This document shows positions 45,812-58,000 of a stretch of DNA of 64,000 bases, in pieces (within the stretch, counting starts at the first letter, position 1; each line of letters begins with the position of its first letter). Origin of the DNA: Hyaloperonospora brassicae (lineage: Eukaryota > Oomycota > Peronosporomycetes > Peronosporales > Peronosporaceae). The stretch is from NCBI GenBank assembly GCA_947650285.1, contig CANTFL010000086.1, forward strand, positions 1,364,001-1,428,000, in the 5' to 3' direction. The notes beneath the pieces are model-generated. The model was not told where the DNA came from, searched no databases, and saw only the letters and a list, made by a program, of their open reading frames with translations. The position numbers and the translations under genes are program-made.

Positions 45812-47978
45812 ATGGAGACACTGCCCGGCTCGGGCTCGACGCTGTCGACTGCGTCGCCGACGTTGGCAGCAGAGCCGAGTGGCCCGTCCCGAACCGCACT
45901 GATCATTGGTGGGTGGGTGTATAGTGCTGTACAGTGTGTGTTTGTGTGTGTGTTTGTGTGTGTCATTGCAGTGCTGTCGGGGAACAGCGTTTGTTTGTGG
46001 TCAATGGGAACGGTCTGTGTGACAATTGACTGACTTGTTGGCTGCATGCAGACGGATCGTACGCAATGATTGGCGCTCGCAGCCTGGTATGGAGCGCGGG
46101 CTGATGCTTTTCGGCGCAAGTGAATGCAGCTGATAGCGTTGCTGGGACTGTGGTTGGATGGTGACTCGTAGGGAGGCAAGATCGACTACGTCAAGCTCCG
46201 GTCGGCATTGGAAGAGCAGGCGATGACGCAGTTTGGAGGTCGACAAGTACTTTGCTCTTCATTGTTGAGATGCTGTGTAGCCGCTTGCTTGTGCTTGTCG
46301 TCTCGAGTAGGTGACTCGGTCGGTGCCGCCGAACTAAAAAGTCGGTCGCACGCTGCGCATGCTTGCTGACCCTCTTGTGTTGTCCATCAGATTGTTGGTT
46401 CTTCGACCAGAACCCGTCTGCGCAGAGAGCGAATCCAGCTTTGACTGCAGAGTATCATATGCTGAAATTTGCACCACCCGATGGACCCCAGGTACTACCC
46501 TAGATTGCAACGTGCTGCATGTGAGAATGGTGTTGTCTGGCAAAACGTGACACGGTTGTGTGTGTCTTCGATTGCTGGCGATAGTTCCAGGTCAGCTTGT
46601 TTCCTATGAAGAAGTACAGCTGCCATTGCAAGAGATGCGGCAACCTGTTCACACAGAATGTGCAGAAGGGCGTTGACAACGGGTGTGTGTGTTCCTGAAC
46701 CTGCGTCGGGTGCAATATGTGTATTCCGCTATAACGACGTCCTGCTGTTCAGAATTGCCACCAAGATTTTATCTCTCGCCTACGAAAATGTGCGCTTACG
46801 TTATGCACTCTTTGACCCTGTCATTTACGCTGCACGATTTTCCCTGCTCATTCTGCATATGAACCAGATTTGCGGCCGCTTTATTTTGTTTGCAGGTATG
46901 CGTTTGAACCGTCTGGTCGTCCTTCGGGTAATGACAGTATGCAACAAGCTCAGGTGCTGAATGCGCGGACAGGTGATGGTGATTTCTATAGCTCGCTAAG
47001 CCACGTCCGAAATGTGCTGCGAAAGGATATTTGGGTAATGGGTATGTCCTGCTACGTCACAAGGATATTCTAGGTAGGCTCAGTATACATCTGACCCGCT
47101 CGTGTTGTCAGGCTACCGCGGAACAATATCGGGGGACCTCCAACAGCTAGCGTCGCGAGTAATTTGGATGGACAGTTTGTGGTCAGAAGTCAAAAGCAGT
47201 CAACACGATACCATGTTCCACGAGCAAGGACGTAGAGATGAAGGACGAAAAGACAGAGGGCGCAGGGACGAAGTGCCGTGGTTTGAGGATCACCGAGGTG
47301 CAGACGTCCATCACAGTGATGCTTCGTCTTCATCTTTCGATGAAGCAAGAGACGTCGGTGGTAGTCGCCATGTGGTCATTGCACCTCGCTCGAACCAATT
47401 GGCTCGCAGGAGAGGTCGTGGCCGTGACTGGCGCTCGAACGGAAGAGGCCGAGGTAAAAACGGTTGGCGACGCAGTCGTTCCCGATCGAGGGACCGAGCT
47501 CGCACAGAGCAAAGCAACAAAGCAGTCAGAGCCAGAAATGCGTCATCCCCAGACGTCGATGTCGCCACCGGAGCTCGGTCAGGAACGACAAACAGGGGTA
47601 AAGTGTCGTCGTCTACAGGAAAACACGGGACTGATGGAAAGAAGCGGAAACGAAACGGTACAGTAGTGTGTGGTCGGATCATGTTTCTGGAAGAGTGCTT
47701 ACACTGATAGATGTTTGTTTCACGTTGCGATCGAAGGCACAGACAAGAACGGGCAAAAGCGGTCAAAACAAAAAGGACGCGGAGACAAGCCTGCAGACGG
47801 TTTGCCAGTCATCACGTTATCGGACATTAGTTCGGACGAGTATACAAGCGAGCCGTTTCCGTCGTCGCCGTCATCTGTGCCACTGGACTCGATGACAAAG
47901 ACGCCGTTTGCAGCGCCGGACCGTGATTTCGGGTTGAATGGAATCATTGATCTAGCTCTCGATTCAGAAAGTGAGTAA
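45812..47978 (+). CDS. NYN-domain (PIN-like) probable RNase with RGR/RS tail
   Basis: Ten exons (45812-45908, 46052-46086, 46172-46238, 46391-46491, 46585-46682, 46753-46789, 46868-46895, 46973-47041, 47112-47657, 47737-47978) join in phase to 439 residues; two donors (46087 gtatgg, 46239 gtcgac) are less standard. The NYN fold shows LIIDGSYAMIGA (first acidic residue), KIDYVKLRSALEEQ, CWFFDQNP, and FILFAGDGDFYSSL (paired acidic residues), then YRGTISGDLQQLASRVIWMD. A CHCKRCGN cysteine cluster is inserted in the middle, a possible small zinc site. The C-terminal half is disordered with RRRGRGRDWR and RRSRSRSRDRAR, then two hydrophobic-acidic motifs (LPVITLSD, IIDLALDSESE) that resemble SUMO-interaction motifs. 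NYN proteins are metal-dependent nucleases acting on RNA. Confidence 0.82.
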
Positions 47979-48069
47979 CCTCGATCGTTCGAGGATGTCG
48001 ATCGACAGTCATCACCGCGAGGAACGATGTGGAAGCTTTGGTCGCTGAGGGGTAGCCTGATCTTGTCGA

Positions 48070-49087
48070 TTAGCGAAGTGGGATGTCGTAGTGTTTGTTG
48101 CCTACAGCAACGTGGACTGCAGCTACGCTTGTCGTCAAGGAGTGTGATTTCGTCATCTGCTGTGTTGCCGTTGGGCAGGCGAGAAGGCTATTGCATTGCT
48201 CCGGTGTTAGTTGCGCAAGCTTTTCACCCACCGAAGACGCGATGCTGACATGCGGAATGGGGTCCTGTCGAATCAAGCAAAAACATGGCCGATGAAAGCA
48301 CACACGCACGTAGCACGACCAAGCCAAGCCGTCAGCAGCGCACAGAACGATAACAAGTGAATATGGTTGCTCCGTTTTTCCCGTCGTCGGCGTCTGACTG
48401 TAAGAGGGCGTACCTGATAGTAAACAGGCTGGCCAAAGCGTGCGAGGCACTGGTCCACGCAGCGCAGCAACTGCACGACTTCGCCACTTCCTTCAACAAC
48501 ACGGAGTGCTAGGAACGACCGTGTCTTGTCATCGTTCAGTAGCACGAGACTGCGACGCAAAGTGATGCAGAAGCTGCACGAACGAAAGCGCGTTGGTGGG
48601 CCGCGTGAACACGAAGATCGGCATTCGAACACACGCACCGTTGTCGCCACTTGAGTGCTGCGCGAAGCGAGTCGACGAAATCACGGATCTGGTCGTAAGT
48701 GAGGACAAACGGTCGCGAGAGACTCACATGTAGTGCACTGTGTGCGTCCGACGCTGGACCCTCTTGCAGCTTGAGCTCGTCAACCGGCACCACTGCGATC
48801 GCATCATCACCAACGAGTTCTTGGGCCCGTTTGATGGCGTGCATGGCCAGTTGACGTAGCTCCTGGTTGACGGAGACGTCGATCCGGACGTGGCTTGGCC
48901 AATTGCCATCCACGTGTGGGAACGCCCGCTTCCAGTGCAGTCCACCAGAGCGCTTCCGCTTTGCCCCAACATGTGCGTCGTCACGAGCAGTAGACTCGTT
49001 CTCTCCGGCAGCGCATTCTGCTTCACTGGCTGATGTAGCGTTCGATGACTCGGACGACGACCCGTAGGCCGCGACAATGGACTCCAT
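48070..49087 (-). CDS. USB1: USB1, U6 snRNA 3' phosphodiesterase
   Basis: Three exons on the minus strand (49087-48639, 48573-48414, 48264-48070) join in phase to 267 residues, close to animal USB1. The 2H phosphodiesterase motifs are both present: HVSLSRPF in exon 1 and HVSIAS in exon 3. The segment between carries NDDKTRSFLALRV. The start is set at MESIVAAYGSSSESS, like the GYSSSESE-type starts of relatives; an in-frame ATG at 49141 exists upstream. USB1 trims and caps the U6 3' end with a cyclic phosphate. It is convergent with the NYN gene (91 bases between the stops). Confidence 0.93.
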
Positions 49088-49184
49088 GTCGTGGTGACTG
49101 GCAGGCTCGCAAGACGACAGTGAACATAGACGGGACTGCAAGTCAAGACGTCTATTGCGGACAACCCCGAGGAGTTTTCTCCCG

Positions 49185-50654
49185 TTAGCTATCCTCTGCT
49201 ATGACTTCGTTGACTTGAACGTCAGACGGAGGATGGCCGGTGATTAGCTGCAGGACATTGACGAGAACAGAGGATATCAATTGACCGGGCAAGCACGCAG
49301 CATGAAGACCAGACAGCCAAGTCGATGGTACGTAGGGCGTACCTTGCACACAAAGTTGAGGATCTGCACTTTGCTCACTTCGAGGAACGTGCGTGGGCCG
49401 TACTGGTAGTATCGGATCTTCTTCAGGTCCGGATCGATCTCAAAAGTGGCGTTGAGGTAGCTGGCACGGAAGGTTGTCAGTCATCATGATTGTGAGCAGC
49501 GTCGTTCAAGTCACAGCAATGCAGGACGTTGCGCTCGTACAGTTGATTCTCCAACGTCTTGAACAGAAGAGGGATGTCACCGAGCAGTGGATGGTTCACT
49601 TTCAGCTGCACTTTCGGGTCCAAACGGGCCAGCTGCTTCCACAAGTCATCTAGAGTCGAGTGTCAGTTCGATCTACAATACGTCCGAGGTTGAAGCGCAG
49701 CGTGACAACAGACCTTCCGACAGTCGCCGCGCTGGAGCGCACCACAAGAGACCCAGAACCATCATGAGGAAGCCTCGTGAGGCAGCCTTTCCATTTTTGT
49801 TCATGAGCAGCAAGTGTTCCTGCGACGACACACTGTTGAGCACAAAGTACATTTCCTTGCCTGAGCTGTCGTCCACATGCACCACACGGTATCCAAAGAC
49901 ACTCTCGATCTTCTGTTTCGCAAAGAAGAAGAGGTATCTGCGCAGAAATAGCACACAAGAACGTGTCGGTCAGCATCGCAAATCGCTACGAGTCCATAGG
50001 AACCACAGTCCACTCTACCTCGACACGTTCTTGTACTGCGGGAACACCTCTTTGCTGATGTCAACAAACTTGATCGGCAGCTTCAGACCGCTTTTGTACA
50101 GCATATAGCGCACTAGCTTCGCCACCAGCTCTTCCAGCGCCTGCACTCGCACACACGCTGATCAGACAACCCTTCACACGCAAGTGAAGAGGGTAGCTGT
50201 AACTTTTGCCAGTGCCCTCACCTTTTCCGACAGTCGGTGCAACGCTTTGGGCTTGGTCGGCTTACCATCGGACTTCTTGCCACCTCCGTCGTCGTCATCC
50301 TCCGCTTCAAGGTCCGCCTGACTCATCTGGGCGGCATAGTCCGTCTGCGTGAAATCCAGCAGCTCCTCCTCTTCTTCATCATCATCATCGTTTTCGTTGT
50401 CGTCATCGTCATCGTCGCCGTTTCTTTCCTTCTCGTCGCTATCGCTGGGACTGCCAGCCACCACGACATTCGTCGGCGGCACTTCGTCATCAGTCTCACT
50501 CGCGTCTTCGCTGTCGCTCGCATCACCTGTCGCACACAATGGTCACATACCACTGCACCGGATAGAATGGATTCAACACGCACGACGGCGTACGATGGCG
50601 AGATCTCGTGCTGCGCTGCGAGACGTCCTCGCGTCGTCGCTTGAGCCCGGCCAT
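49185..50654 (-). CDS. NSE3: NSE3/MAGE-homology protein (SMC5/6 complex)
   Basis: Seven exons on the minus strand (50654-50594, 50526-50222, 50140-50019, 49937-49714, 49649 to about 49535, 49460-49343, 49247-49185). Six were placed with matching phase; the donor of exon 5 could not be resolved. The N-terminus is basic then strongly acidic (runs of D and E, including DDDDDDNENDDDDEEEEE). The MAGE domain follows as two winged helices: LVAKLVRYMLYKSG, FVDISKEVFPQYKNV, KQKIESVFGYRVVHVD, ASRGFLMMVLGLLW, DLWKQLARL, HPLLGDIPLLFKTLENQLYE, RYYQYGPRTFLEVSKVQIL. In single-copy lineages this is NSE3, which binds NSE1, NSE4 and DNA in SMC5/6. It lies head to head with nibrin, 1153 bases apart. Confidence 0.85.
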
Positions 50655-51807
50655 GGTCCTAGTGGATGTCGAAAAGTTTGAGTTGCGGCGTTAATGCGAA
50701 TATTGTGCTGGGCCAAGTCGAATTATCACAGTAGCCGCGCCGCACGCACGGGGCGAGTGAAGTGTGCTCGAACGGCTGGCTCATTGTTGAACTTGTAGCT
50801 GGTCAGTCAAAGCTCCAGCAGTCCGATGTCATGGACAAAATATGCCTTTTGCAGTCGGCTATGGATGGGGCCAAGCAGGTCAAGTTTATGCGACGTGCTG
50901 TCAGTGCCCGTGCCCACAGTGTACGTCAGATGGCTCTACGGGTAATGCACGTGGGGCACTGCAAGACGCGCGGGCACAGCCGCTGTGACTCTGCGAGCAC
51001 GAACAAGCGCGCCGAACCATCACGATCCTAACTATGCGTATTCGCTGCAATCGACACGGGTCACAGCGGATCGTGTGGGGTTGCAATGCTTGTGGGGCGC
51101 TTCCACGCCGGAGCACTTCTCCCGTTGTAATGCGGCTGTCATTGCAAGTGCGGAGAAGGTATCGATCGCCCTTTTGCCAACCCGTCTGTCTATCGTCCCG
51201 CTCAACGTCAACGAGGACTGTGAGACGCTGGACAAAAGACATCGCTTCGACGCGCATCGATCTCGGCGCAGGCATCCGAGCGACTTGATCCCTTATGTAC
51301 ACATGCGGTAGTGAGGCTGAGCGGATACTACTTCCAGTGAGAGGCGCAACTTGGGACCTTAGCAACAAAGAGGTTTGCCAACTCCAGTTATACCATCTCT
51401 TGACGCAGCGATCTGAGGCGCAGGCAGACTGTGGTCAATCGACAAATAGGTACGTAGGTCGTGTTTCGGAAGGTTATGTCACCGGGTAGAAGTCCGTGCG
51501 ATAGGGGGTACCAAATTGACGTCGGAAAGTATGGCGCACCTATCTATCGCCCACCTCAGCCTCTCCATCATCGGTCTCAACGAAGCAACTGCGTCAATCT
51601 GCCGCACAAAAGAGGCCACGTCCGACAAAAACTCGCGCAGCCGCAGACGCTGGGGATAACCACAAGTTGCACCGCTTTTCTTCTTCTTTCCCGCTCGTGG
51701 CTGTCGTTCACTGAGGTACGCGATCGCTTTCGTCATATGCCCGGACGGATGTAATGGACATACGTGCGCTTTGTCGTGCCTTCCAGTGTGTCTAGGGCCC
51801 CCAAGCG
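50655..51807. other. Intergenic region between divergent NSE3 and nibrin genes
   Basis: Short overlapping frames on both strands without domains or good splice structure. Presumably it contains both promoters; no specific element was recognised. Confidence 0.5.
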
Positions 51808-53672
51808 ATGTGGGTCGTCGACGTCGTCGCAGACAGCAGCAGCGCTGGCTCAACAACGTTTTCGCTCGTGGCTGGCGAGTGGACCGTCGGGCGCACGCAC
51901 TGCGACTTGACCTTCGCCACCGACGCGTCCGTCTCGCGCACGCACGCGCTGCTCCGCGTCGGGGCGTTGACGGCCGAGCAGTTGGACGACCCCGCGACGC
52001 GGCCGCCACTGGAGCTCGTGGACACGAACTCGCGCTTTGGCTCGTTTGTGAACCACGAGCAGTGCTTTGGCACGCGGCAGTTGCAGGCGGGCGACGAGGT
52101 CTCGTTCGGGGCCAAGAAGATCGTGCTGCGCGTGCGCTACCACGTGTTTGTGCTCGTGGCGTCGCGCCTCCAGCGCTCGAAGCGCGCGCAAGTGCACGAC
52201 GCGTGCCAGTGCCTTGGCATGCACTTGATTGCAGGCGCGAGCAAGGACGCAACCCACTGTATCATGGATCAAGGCCGCATTGTCGCCACGGTCAAGGTGT
52301 TATGGGCTCTCGTGTACAACCAGCCAGTGGTGTGCACGCAGTGGCTCGATGCCATTCTGAATCGCTCGAGCCTGTCTGACCCACTGCCACGCTGTGAAGA
52401 GTTCCTGCCTGCTGATCCATCCATGCCGTCGGTGGAGCGCAACTACTTGCCGAATGCGCTGCGCAAGACGCTCTATCGGGGGTTGGCAGTGGTCTTTCTA
52501 ACGCCGCAGTCGATGCAAGAGCTTATTCCAGCGATGGATGGTGTTGTAGTCACTGCGTACAAGCACGTCGACAGCGACGAGCATCTGCTGCGTGAGCTGT
52601 ATTCGCTGACTTCGAGCAAGCGGCTCCTGCTCGTCGAACCTTTGCAAGGTGCAGGGTCTTCCTGCACGGCAGGGCAGAGTGATCAGCAAGCTTCGGCTTC
52701 CAGCACTTGGCCATGTCATATCGATATTGTGGAGCGACGCGTGAGACTGTTTGAGGCAATGGGAGCAGTGTTCACGAGCGTGCAAGAACTCGCGGCAAGT
52801 GTGATTTTCGTGCAACCGCCCGCGTCATCGAATGGCACGACGTTCAATCACAACCTTGCCAGCTACGCGGGATCGTCCATCCAGAGTATGAGCTCTCCGG
52901 AACATATGAGCGTGCGATCTCTATCAACTGTGGAGCACACGGACAAGAAGGATGCATCGAAGCAAGAACAGCAGAGCAAGGATACTCACAACAATGCAAC
53001 GATGACGAAAGCGTCCAAGCAGCTGGTCATGTCTCGTGATGAAGACGCAGAGGTACTGTGGTCGTCGTTGATATGTCACTATCGTCTACTCATCTCACGA
53101 GCTTTCGTGCTCTTTTGACAGATCAAAGGTGACGATGCATCTACCGATCCGCACATTAACGTCATGCAGCTTTCAATGGAAGAGGCCGAAGGACACGGTA
53201 TTGCTTTGCAAGGCTTGGAATACGTACAGGACTAGATGCTAACGTTTCTCGATTGCCGTGTTTTTCTTGCTTGCGTGGCACGACAGTCGGAAAGTCGAGA
53301 GCCGTGGATCTATCGACATGGAAGTCCTCGCGCTTGTTACGTCAGCACGGCAAGAGACCCGAACAGCACGACGATGCTGCCGAGCCAGTCGTGGTGAGTT
53401 GCAAGTTGGTCGTAAAGAAGCGAGAGTCCTTTCGACAAAGCAAAGAGGGCGGTAATGGCTTAGTGAATTACAAGCGATTCAAAAAACGGAACGGCGGCGG
53501 ATCGAGAGCTTCTCTGCTCCCCCAGCAAACAGTTGTGAGCGTTGTCAACAATGCTGATCGTGTAGCTCTCCACGAAAACCTGGAGATGATGGAAGAACAA
53601 GAGCGAATTGCCGAGGAGTTGTTTGCCATGGGAGAAGGGCGAGCCAAAACGAAGCTGTTCCAGACCAGCTGA
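51808..53672 (+). CDS. NBN: Nibrin/NBS1, MRN-complex subunit
   Basis: Three exons (51808-53052, 53122-53197, 53287-53672) join in phase to 568 residues. The N-terminal FHA domain has VGRTHCDL, SVSRTHALLRV and NSRFGSFVN (about 25-85). Tandem BRCT repeats follow (about 110-320; THCIMDQ, VVCTQWLDA and a second, more divergent repeat). A long polar linker leads to the C-terminal MRE11-binding region (VNYKRFKKRN) and an acidic-hydrophobic end (ERIAEELFAMGE) like the ATM-binding tail. FHA-BRCT-BRCT plus this tail is specific to nibrin. The protein is nuclear and acts in double-strand break sensing. It is shorter than human NBN (754 residues). Confidence 0.92.
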
Positions 53673-53748
53673 TGCGTCTCTAGTCCCCACTCACCATTGG
53701 CACTTGATGACAATAACTTACCGTTGACCCATATGTCACACGTGATAT

Positions 53749-54873
53749 TCACTGGTCATTAAAAAGAGCTTTCTTGATAACCTGAAGCTCTTGACCGAGC
53801 GAGTTCTCGATGGCGAGCTCGTTCGCAGCCTGGGTGATCTTGTCAAGTGCAGACTCCTCCGTATCCTTATGCGACTGCTGCTTCTCCGGCACGTAGTACT
53901 CGCCAATTCGAGAGGTGCTGCGTCCAGCTCGCGGCAACAAGTGGGCTTCGCAACCGTCCAACTTGTTTGCCAGCAGCTGAATCCGCTCCGAGAAACGATC
54001 CCGGTTTTCACGCTCTTGCATCGTGTTGGAGCTCAGCGTGCGCATCCACAGAAACTCCTCGGAGAGGATGCTCACAACCTGCGAGCCGAGGGCGCTCATA
54101 AAGTAGTCAATCTCTAGCGTGTAGTAGCGGTTCCAGCAGTTGCCCCAGCGTTCAAGTCGCGCGCTCTCGTCCGTAACGATCGTGCCGTCCGGCGTCTCAT
54201 TCACAGGCGCAGCAAACTCTGGCGGGTACACACGAAACGCACCCATCTCTGGACGCTTCTTGGCAAGCGAGCGCAGTGGATCGATCACAATAGCAAGCCA
54301 CGGATTGCCGTGTGGGTCTTCCGAGCGCTGCCACTGGAGCTGCGTGCTGACGTCTGTGGCCGAGAGGAAGCAGTGGCTGTGCACTTCCACATCAAACGGA
54401 TGGCTGTGGTACCAGCCCATGAACCTTTCTTTTCGCGTCTGCTCGACAGCTTCGCCCAGGGAGATCATATAGTTGATGACCTCGGCGTCGTCTGCTAGAA
54501 CGCGCGTCTCGGCGCCTTCAATCGGCAGTGGAAAGCAGTCCGTGACAACGAGCGTGTGCGCGTCCCCAGCGTCTTTGTCGGTCCCAGTCGAAGGCCGACC
54601 CATGATGAGGCCCATGATCTCCACGGGCTTTCCGCCTGCTTTCATCCCTTTCTCGACGCCTGAACTCGCGTGGTTGAGCATCTTCATCGTGGCAGCTGGC
54701 GACACGATCACCTTTTGAAAGTACTTGGGATCCTGCATCCACACCTTGTTGTTGCGCACGTCCTTGAGCACGTCTTCGTCGAACGCATACGCGGCGTCCG
54801 ACATGGACGGTGCAGCAGCAGCAGCTGCCGCCGCAGGAGCAGGAGCCGCACTTGCGCCAGCAGCTTCGCTCAT
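53749..54873 (-). CDS. CSN5: CSN5, COP9 signalosome deneddylase subunit
   Basis: Single exon of 374 residues. An A/P-rich leader precedes the conserved YAFDEDVLKDVRNNKVWMQD. The MPN+ domain carries the catalytic Glu in VEIMGLIMGRP. The metal site GWYHSHP is present, but the canonical GYGCWLSGID that follows is replaced by a longer FDVEVHSHCFLSATDVST, so His-His-Asp ligands can still be proposed with a longer spacing. Then come LAIVIDPLRSL, the Ins-1-like loop, YYTLEIDYFMSALGSQV and a C-terminal helix bundle. CSN5 removes NEDD8 from cullins. It is divergent from the giant ASH-like gene with 128 bases between the starts. Confidence 0.93.
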   Translation of the reverse strand: MSEAAGASAAPAPAAAAAAAAPSMSDAAYAFDEDVLKDVRNNKVWMQDPKYFQKVIVSPAATMKMLNHASSGVEKGMKAGGKPVEIMGLIMGRPSTGTDKDAGDAHTLVVTDCFPLPIEGAETRVLADDAEVINYMISLGEAVEQTRKERFMGWYHSHPFDVEVHSHCFLSATDVSTQLQWQRSEDPHGNPWLAIVIDPLRSLAKKRPEMGAFRVYPPEFAAPVNETPDGTIVTDESARLERWGNCWNRYYTLEIDYFMSALGSQVVSILSEEFLWMRTLSSNTMQERENRDRFSERIQLLANKLDGCEAHLLPRAGRSTSRIGEYYVPEKQQSHKDTEESALDKITQAANELAIENSLGQELQVIKKALFNDQ

Positions 54874-55001
54874 CTGCGCCGACTTGTGGTTGTATCCGAA
54901 ATGGCGTCGCGTGATTGGCTCGTCGTGGCGACTTGTATTTTAGCCAGTCATCGATCAACGTTTCACTTCCAGCGACCTCACTGCGGTCCTACGTGCGCAA
55001 G

Positions 55002-58000
55002 ATGGCAGCGACAGTGCGCACTGAGGACACTGCAGGGGCGTCGACGGGCGGTCTATCGGTCAATGATGTCGCTAGTGCACGTGCTCTGCCTTGTCCAGCG
55101 GTCTCTGTTGCCATGCTGAGCAAGAAGGACAAGAGCCGGGTCGAGTATCGCGGGGAGAAGGGCGACGTGCTCAGTCTGGGTGAGCTGTACCTGAACGACC
55201 TGTCGGACATTTACGTGCTCGAGTTGACGAATCAGGAGACGCAAAAGGTCAAGATACAGCTGCGTGTGGAGCTGCGCAAGCCGTTCCAGAGCAGTCAGTG
55301 GGGTTTCCAGCTCGAGAACGAGAACGTCAGCATCATGCAGCGCGAGCGCGAGCAGAAAAACGAGCGTCTTGTGGCGTTGGACGAGTTTGAGCACGTGCCG
55401 TTTTCGGTACTGCGCTCGTCTTCTCGAGCTGCTATTTTCGCCGAGAATGTGTACCTCTGTGAAGGCTACAACGAGCTGTTTAATCATATCAGGACGGTCG
55501 AAGAAGTCACGTTGGCACCAAGAGAGTCGAAATCGATCGTTCTTTCGATATGCACCATGCTCACGCCGTCACAAACTCAAGCTGCAGGAGCTGCTCTTCA
55601 CATGGCAGCCCCGGATTCGTCGGACGAAGAACGCGCGCATCTCAGTGAGACGTCGTGCTTTCTGCTGTCCGGAAGGTTGATCTTGCAGCCGTCGTTTGTA
55701 GACAGTCCAACGATCAATCGCCAATCGTTACCTGCAGAGGTGCTGGTGCCATTGCAAGGACAAGTGTGTCGCTCGTTACTGCGATTGGATGTGAAGGAGC
55801 TGCATTTTGACGACTGCGTGCCAGGCGGATCCTTCGTCAAAGATTTTACTGTATGGAATCGCTCCGAGATCCCGTTGTTGTTTTGCTTGTCGTCGCCGAT
55901 GACCCCATGGAGCGAAAACAAGGGGCTGCTTGTGTGCACGGACTACAACTCTGGGTACGTGATTGGAGACAAAACGTTGCAGGCTGCTGCTTATGGGCAC
56001 GTGCGGATTCGCGTCACTTATCGTCCTACTGAGGTACGTGCGTGATCGCACGGAGCGACGGTGCCTGCTACTGTTGTTTGGTTCACAACCGCACTTTGTG
56101 GTTGTCGATTTTTGCTGGCATGTAGGTTGGAGAGCGTTTTTTCGAGATTCAGGCCCAGAACCTACAGGACTCTAGAAATGTAAAGACTCTGAGGATCCAC
56201 GCCATCACAAACCAAGAACACCACAGGTCAGTCTTGTTTGCGCTCGAAAAGCTTGTGTTCGCAAGCGTATGCGCGGGTGTGAAATAGTCAGTTGCATGTA
56301 CTCACATTTCATCGGTCGTCTATCAGGGAAGGCCTATCCATCAAAGAGACGGGCGGTTCATATCTTATGAGCGGAAGCCGCTTGGACTTTGGTGATTGCT
56401 ACACTGGCATCGCCAGTTCTAAAACGATCCTGATGCGTAATATGACGGAGGCGGCTTTACATGTTGAGCTGACGAGCGAGCGGCCCAAAGAAGTTACGTT
56501 TGAGCTCAAGCTGCTGCAAAATCGCTCACGCTCGGCGAGAACTCCACGCGCTGACGATGTCCTTTCACCTGCTGATTCGAATGACGAATTGAGTCTGGAA
56601 GAATCAGTCCTGCCTGACGGTACCAAGACTTCGCTACCGTTATCAGACGTAGACGCGTACGGACCTGATAGTGACGAAGAGGTCGATGACAATGAGGTTC
56701 CTATGTGTTTGGATTCAATGCGTGCTGCTTCTCGCTCTAACTGCTGTTTGCATACCGCGTTATGACAGGGAGATTTTTACGACGAAGAGTTTCACGCGAA
56801 GCAAAACTCCTTCAATGAAAACCCCATGGGTGATGCGGAAGATTTAGATGATGACTTTGAGTTTGACCGGGAGCCTCGCGCACCCTCACGAACTCCCCAC
56901 GGGAGTCCAGAGATGCGTGTTACAAGAGGCACTGCAGAGCTGCGTGAGAAGGCATTTCGGATGAATGGGCAAACGTCCGCTAAGAACACATCTGGAGAAA
57001 AAGGTGCTGCTTGCGACAGTGGTGGGGACAGGTAAGCGTAGCAATAAGCGATGGCGTGCCTGAGCTCGTAAGTGATGTATAACGTTTGCTCTGTGCACTA
57101 GCCGGCACTCTTCTCCTGACCGAGGCAAGTCCCGAAAGCACCACCCCGTTTCGATTGACGAGAAGAATGCGTCTAATTTTCTTGTCGAAACAATTGACTT
57201 GCCGCCTGGTGTCGAGCGAACCATTTTGATATGGTACTCACCCGCTTCGGTCAGCTATTTGGAAGGATTAAATGGCGAAAAGACAGACGCAGTAGATCTC
57301 AAAGCTGCCCGTCTAACGAAGCAAACGTTTCGCGTTTCGTTTCGGTGTTTCCTCATGGAAGGCGCATGGCAACAAGCTCAATCGCGTGTGTACGATCGCG
57401 CTCTTGGCAAATCAATTCACGTCCGCGCACGCACTTGCACTTCCCTGGTAACCGTGACGCCTTCAATACTGCATTTGGGCGATTGCTACATTGGAGAACT
57501 CAAGAGCAGCTCTTGTATGCTGACAAATCATTCCGAGTTGCCAACGGTCGTCAAGCCATTAGTGACGTCCAAAGTAATCTCGACGGTGCCGAACGATGAC
57601 ATGGTGCTCGGCCCGAAGCAGTCCACTGAGGTCAAGATTGAGATTGTTCCGCGAAAAACCAACCCCAACTATTCCCGACTTATTTCCATCATCAACACGA
57701 GAAACAAAAGCAACGTTTCGCAGATTTGCGTGCGTTCAAGCAACATGGACGCGCACCATGTGATCTACCACTCTCTGTACTACAAACTTTTGACCCAATC
57801 CCGATCGGCGTTCTTGAATTTTGATCATGTGACGGTCAACTCGGTTGGAGTCCAAGTGTTTGATCTAGAGAACATTACGAACGCTCCGCTTCACTTGAAC
57901 ATTAGCAGCTCTGCTCCATCTAAAGTTCGGTTGTACTGCATAAAGCATACATTCGCCGATGTGGCAACCCCAGTAGAGTTTGTGGAAACCGATGGCGTGC

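Noticed and set aside
48536..48650. Extension of USB1 exon 1 to the frame end
   Set aside because: The GT-AG intron 48638-48574 restores the conserved NDDKTRSF segment in phase; the unspliced frame loses it.
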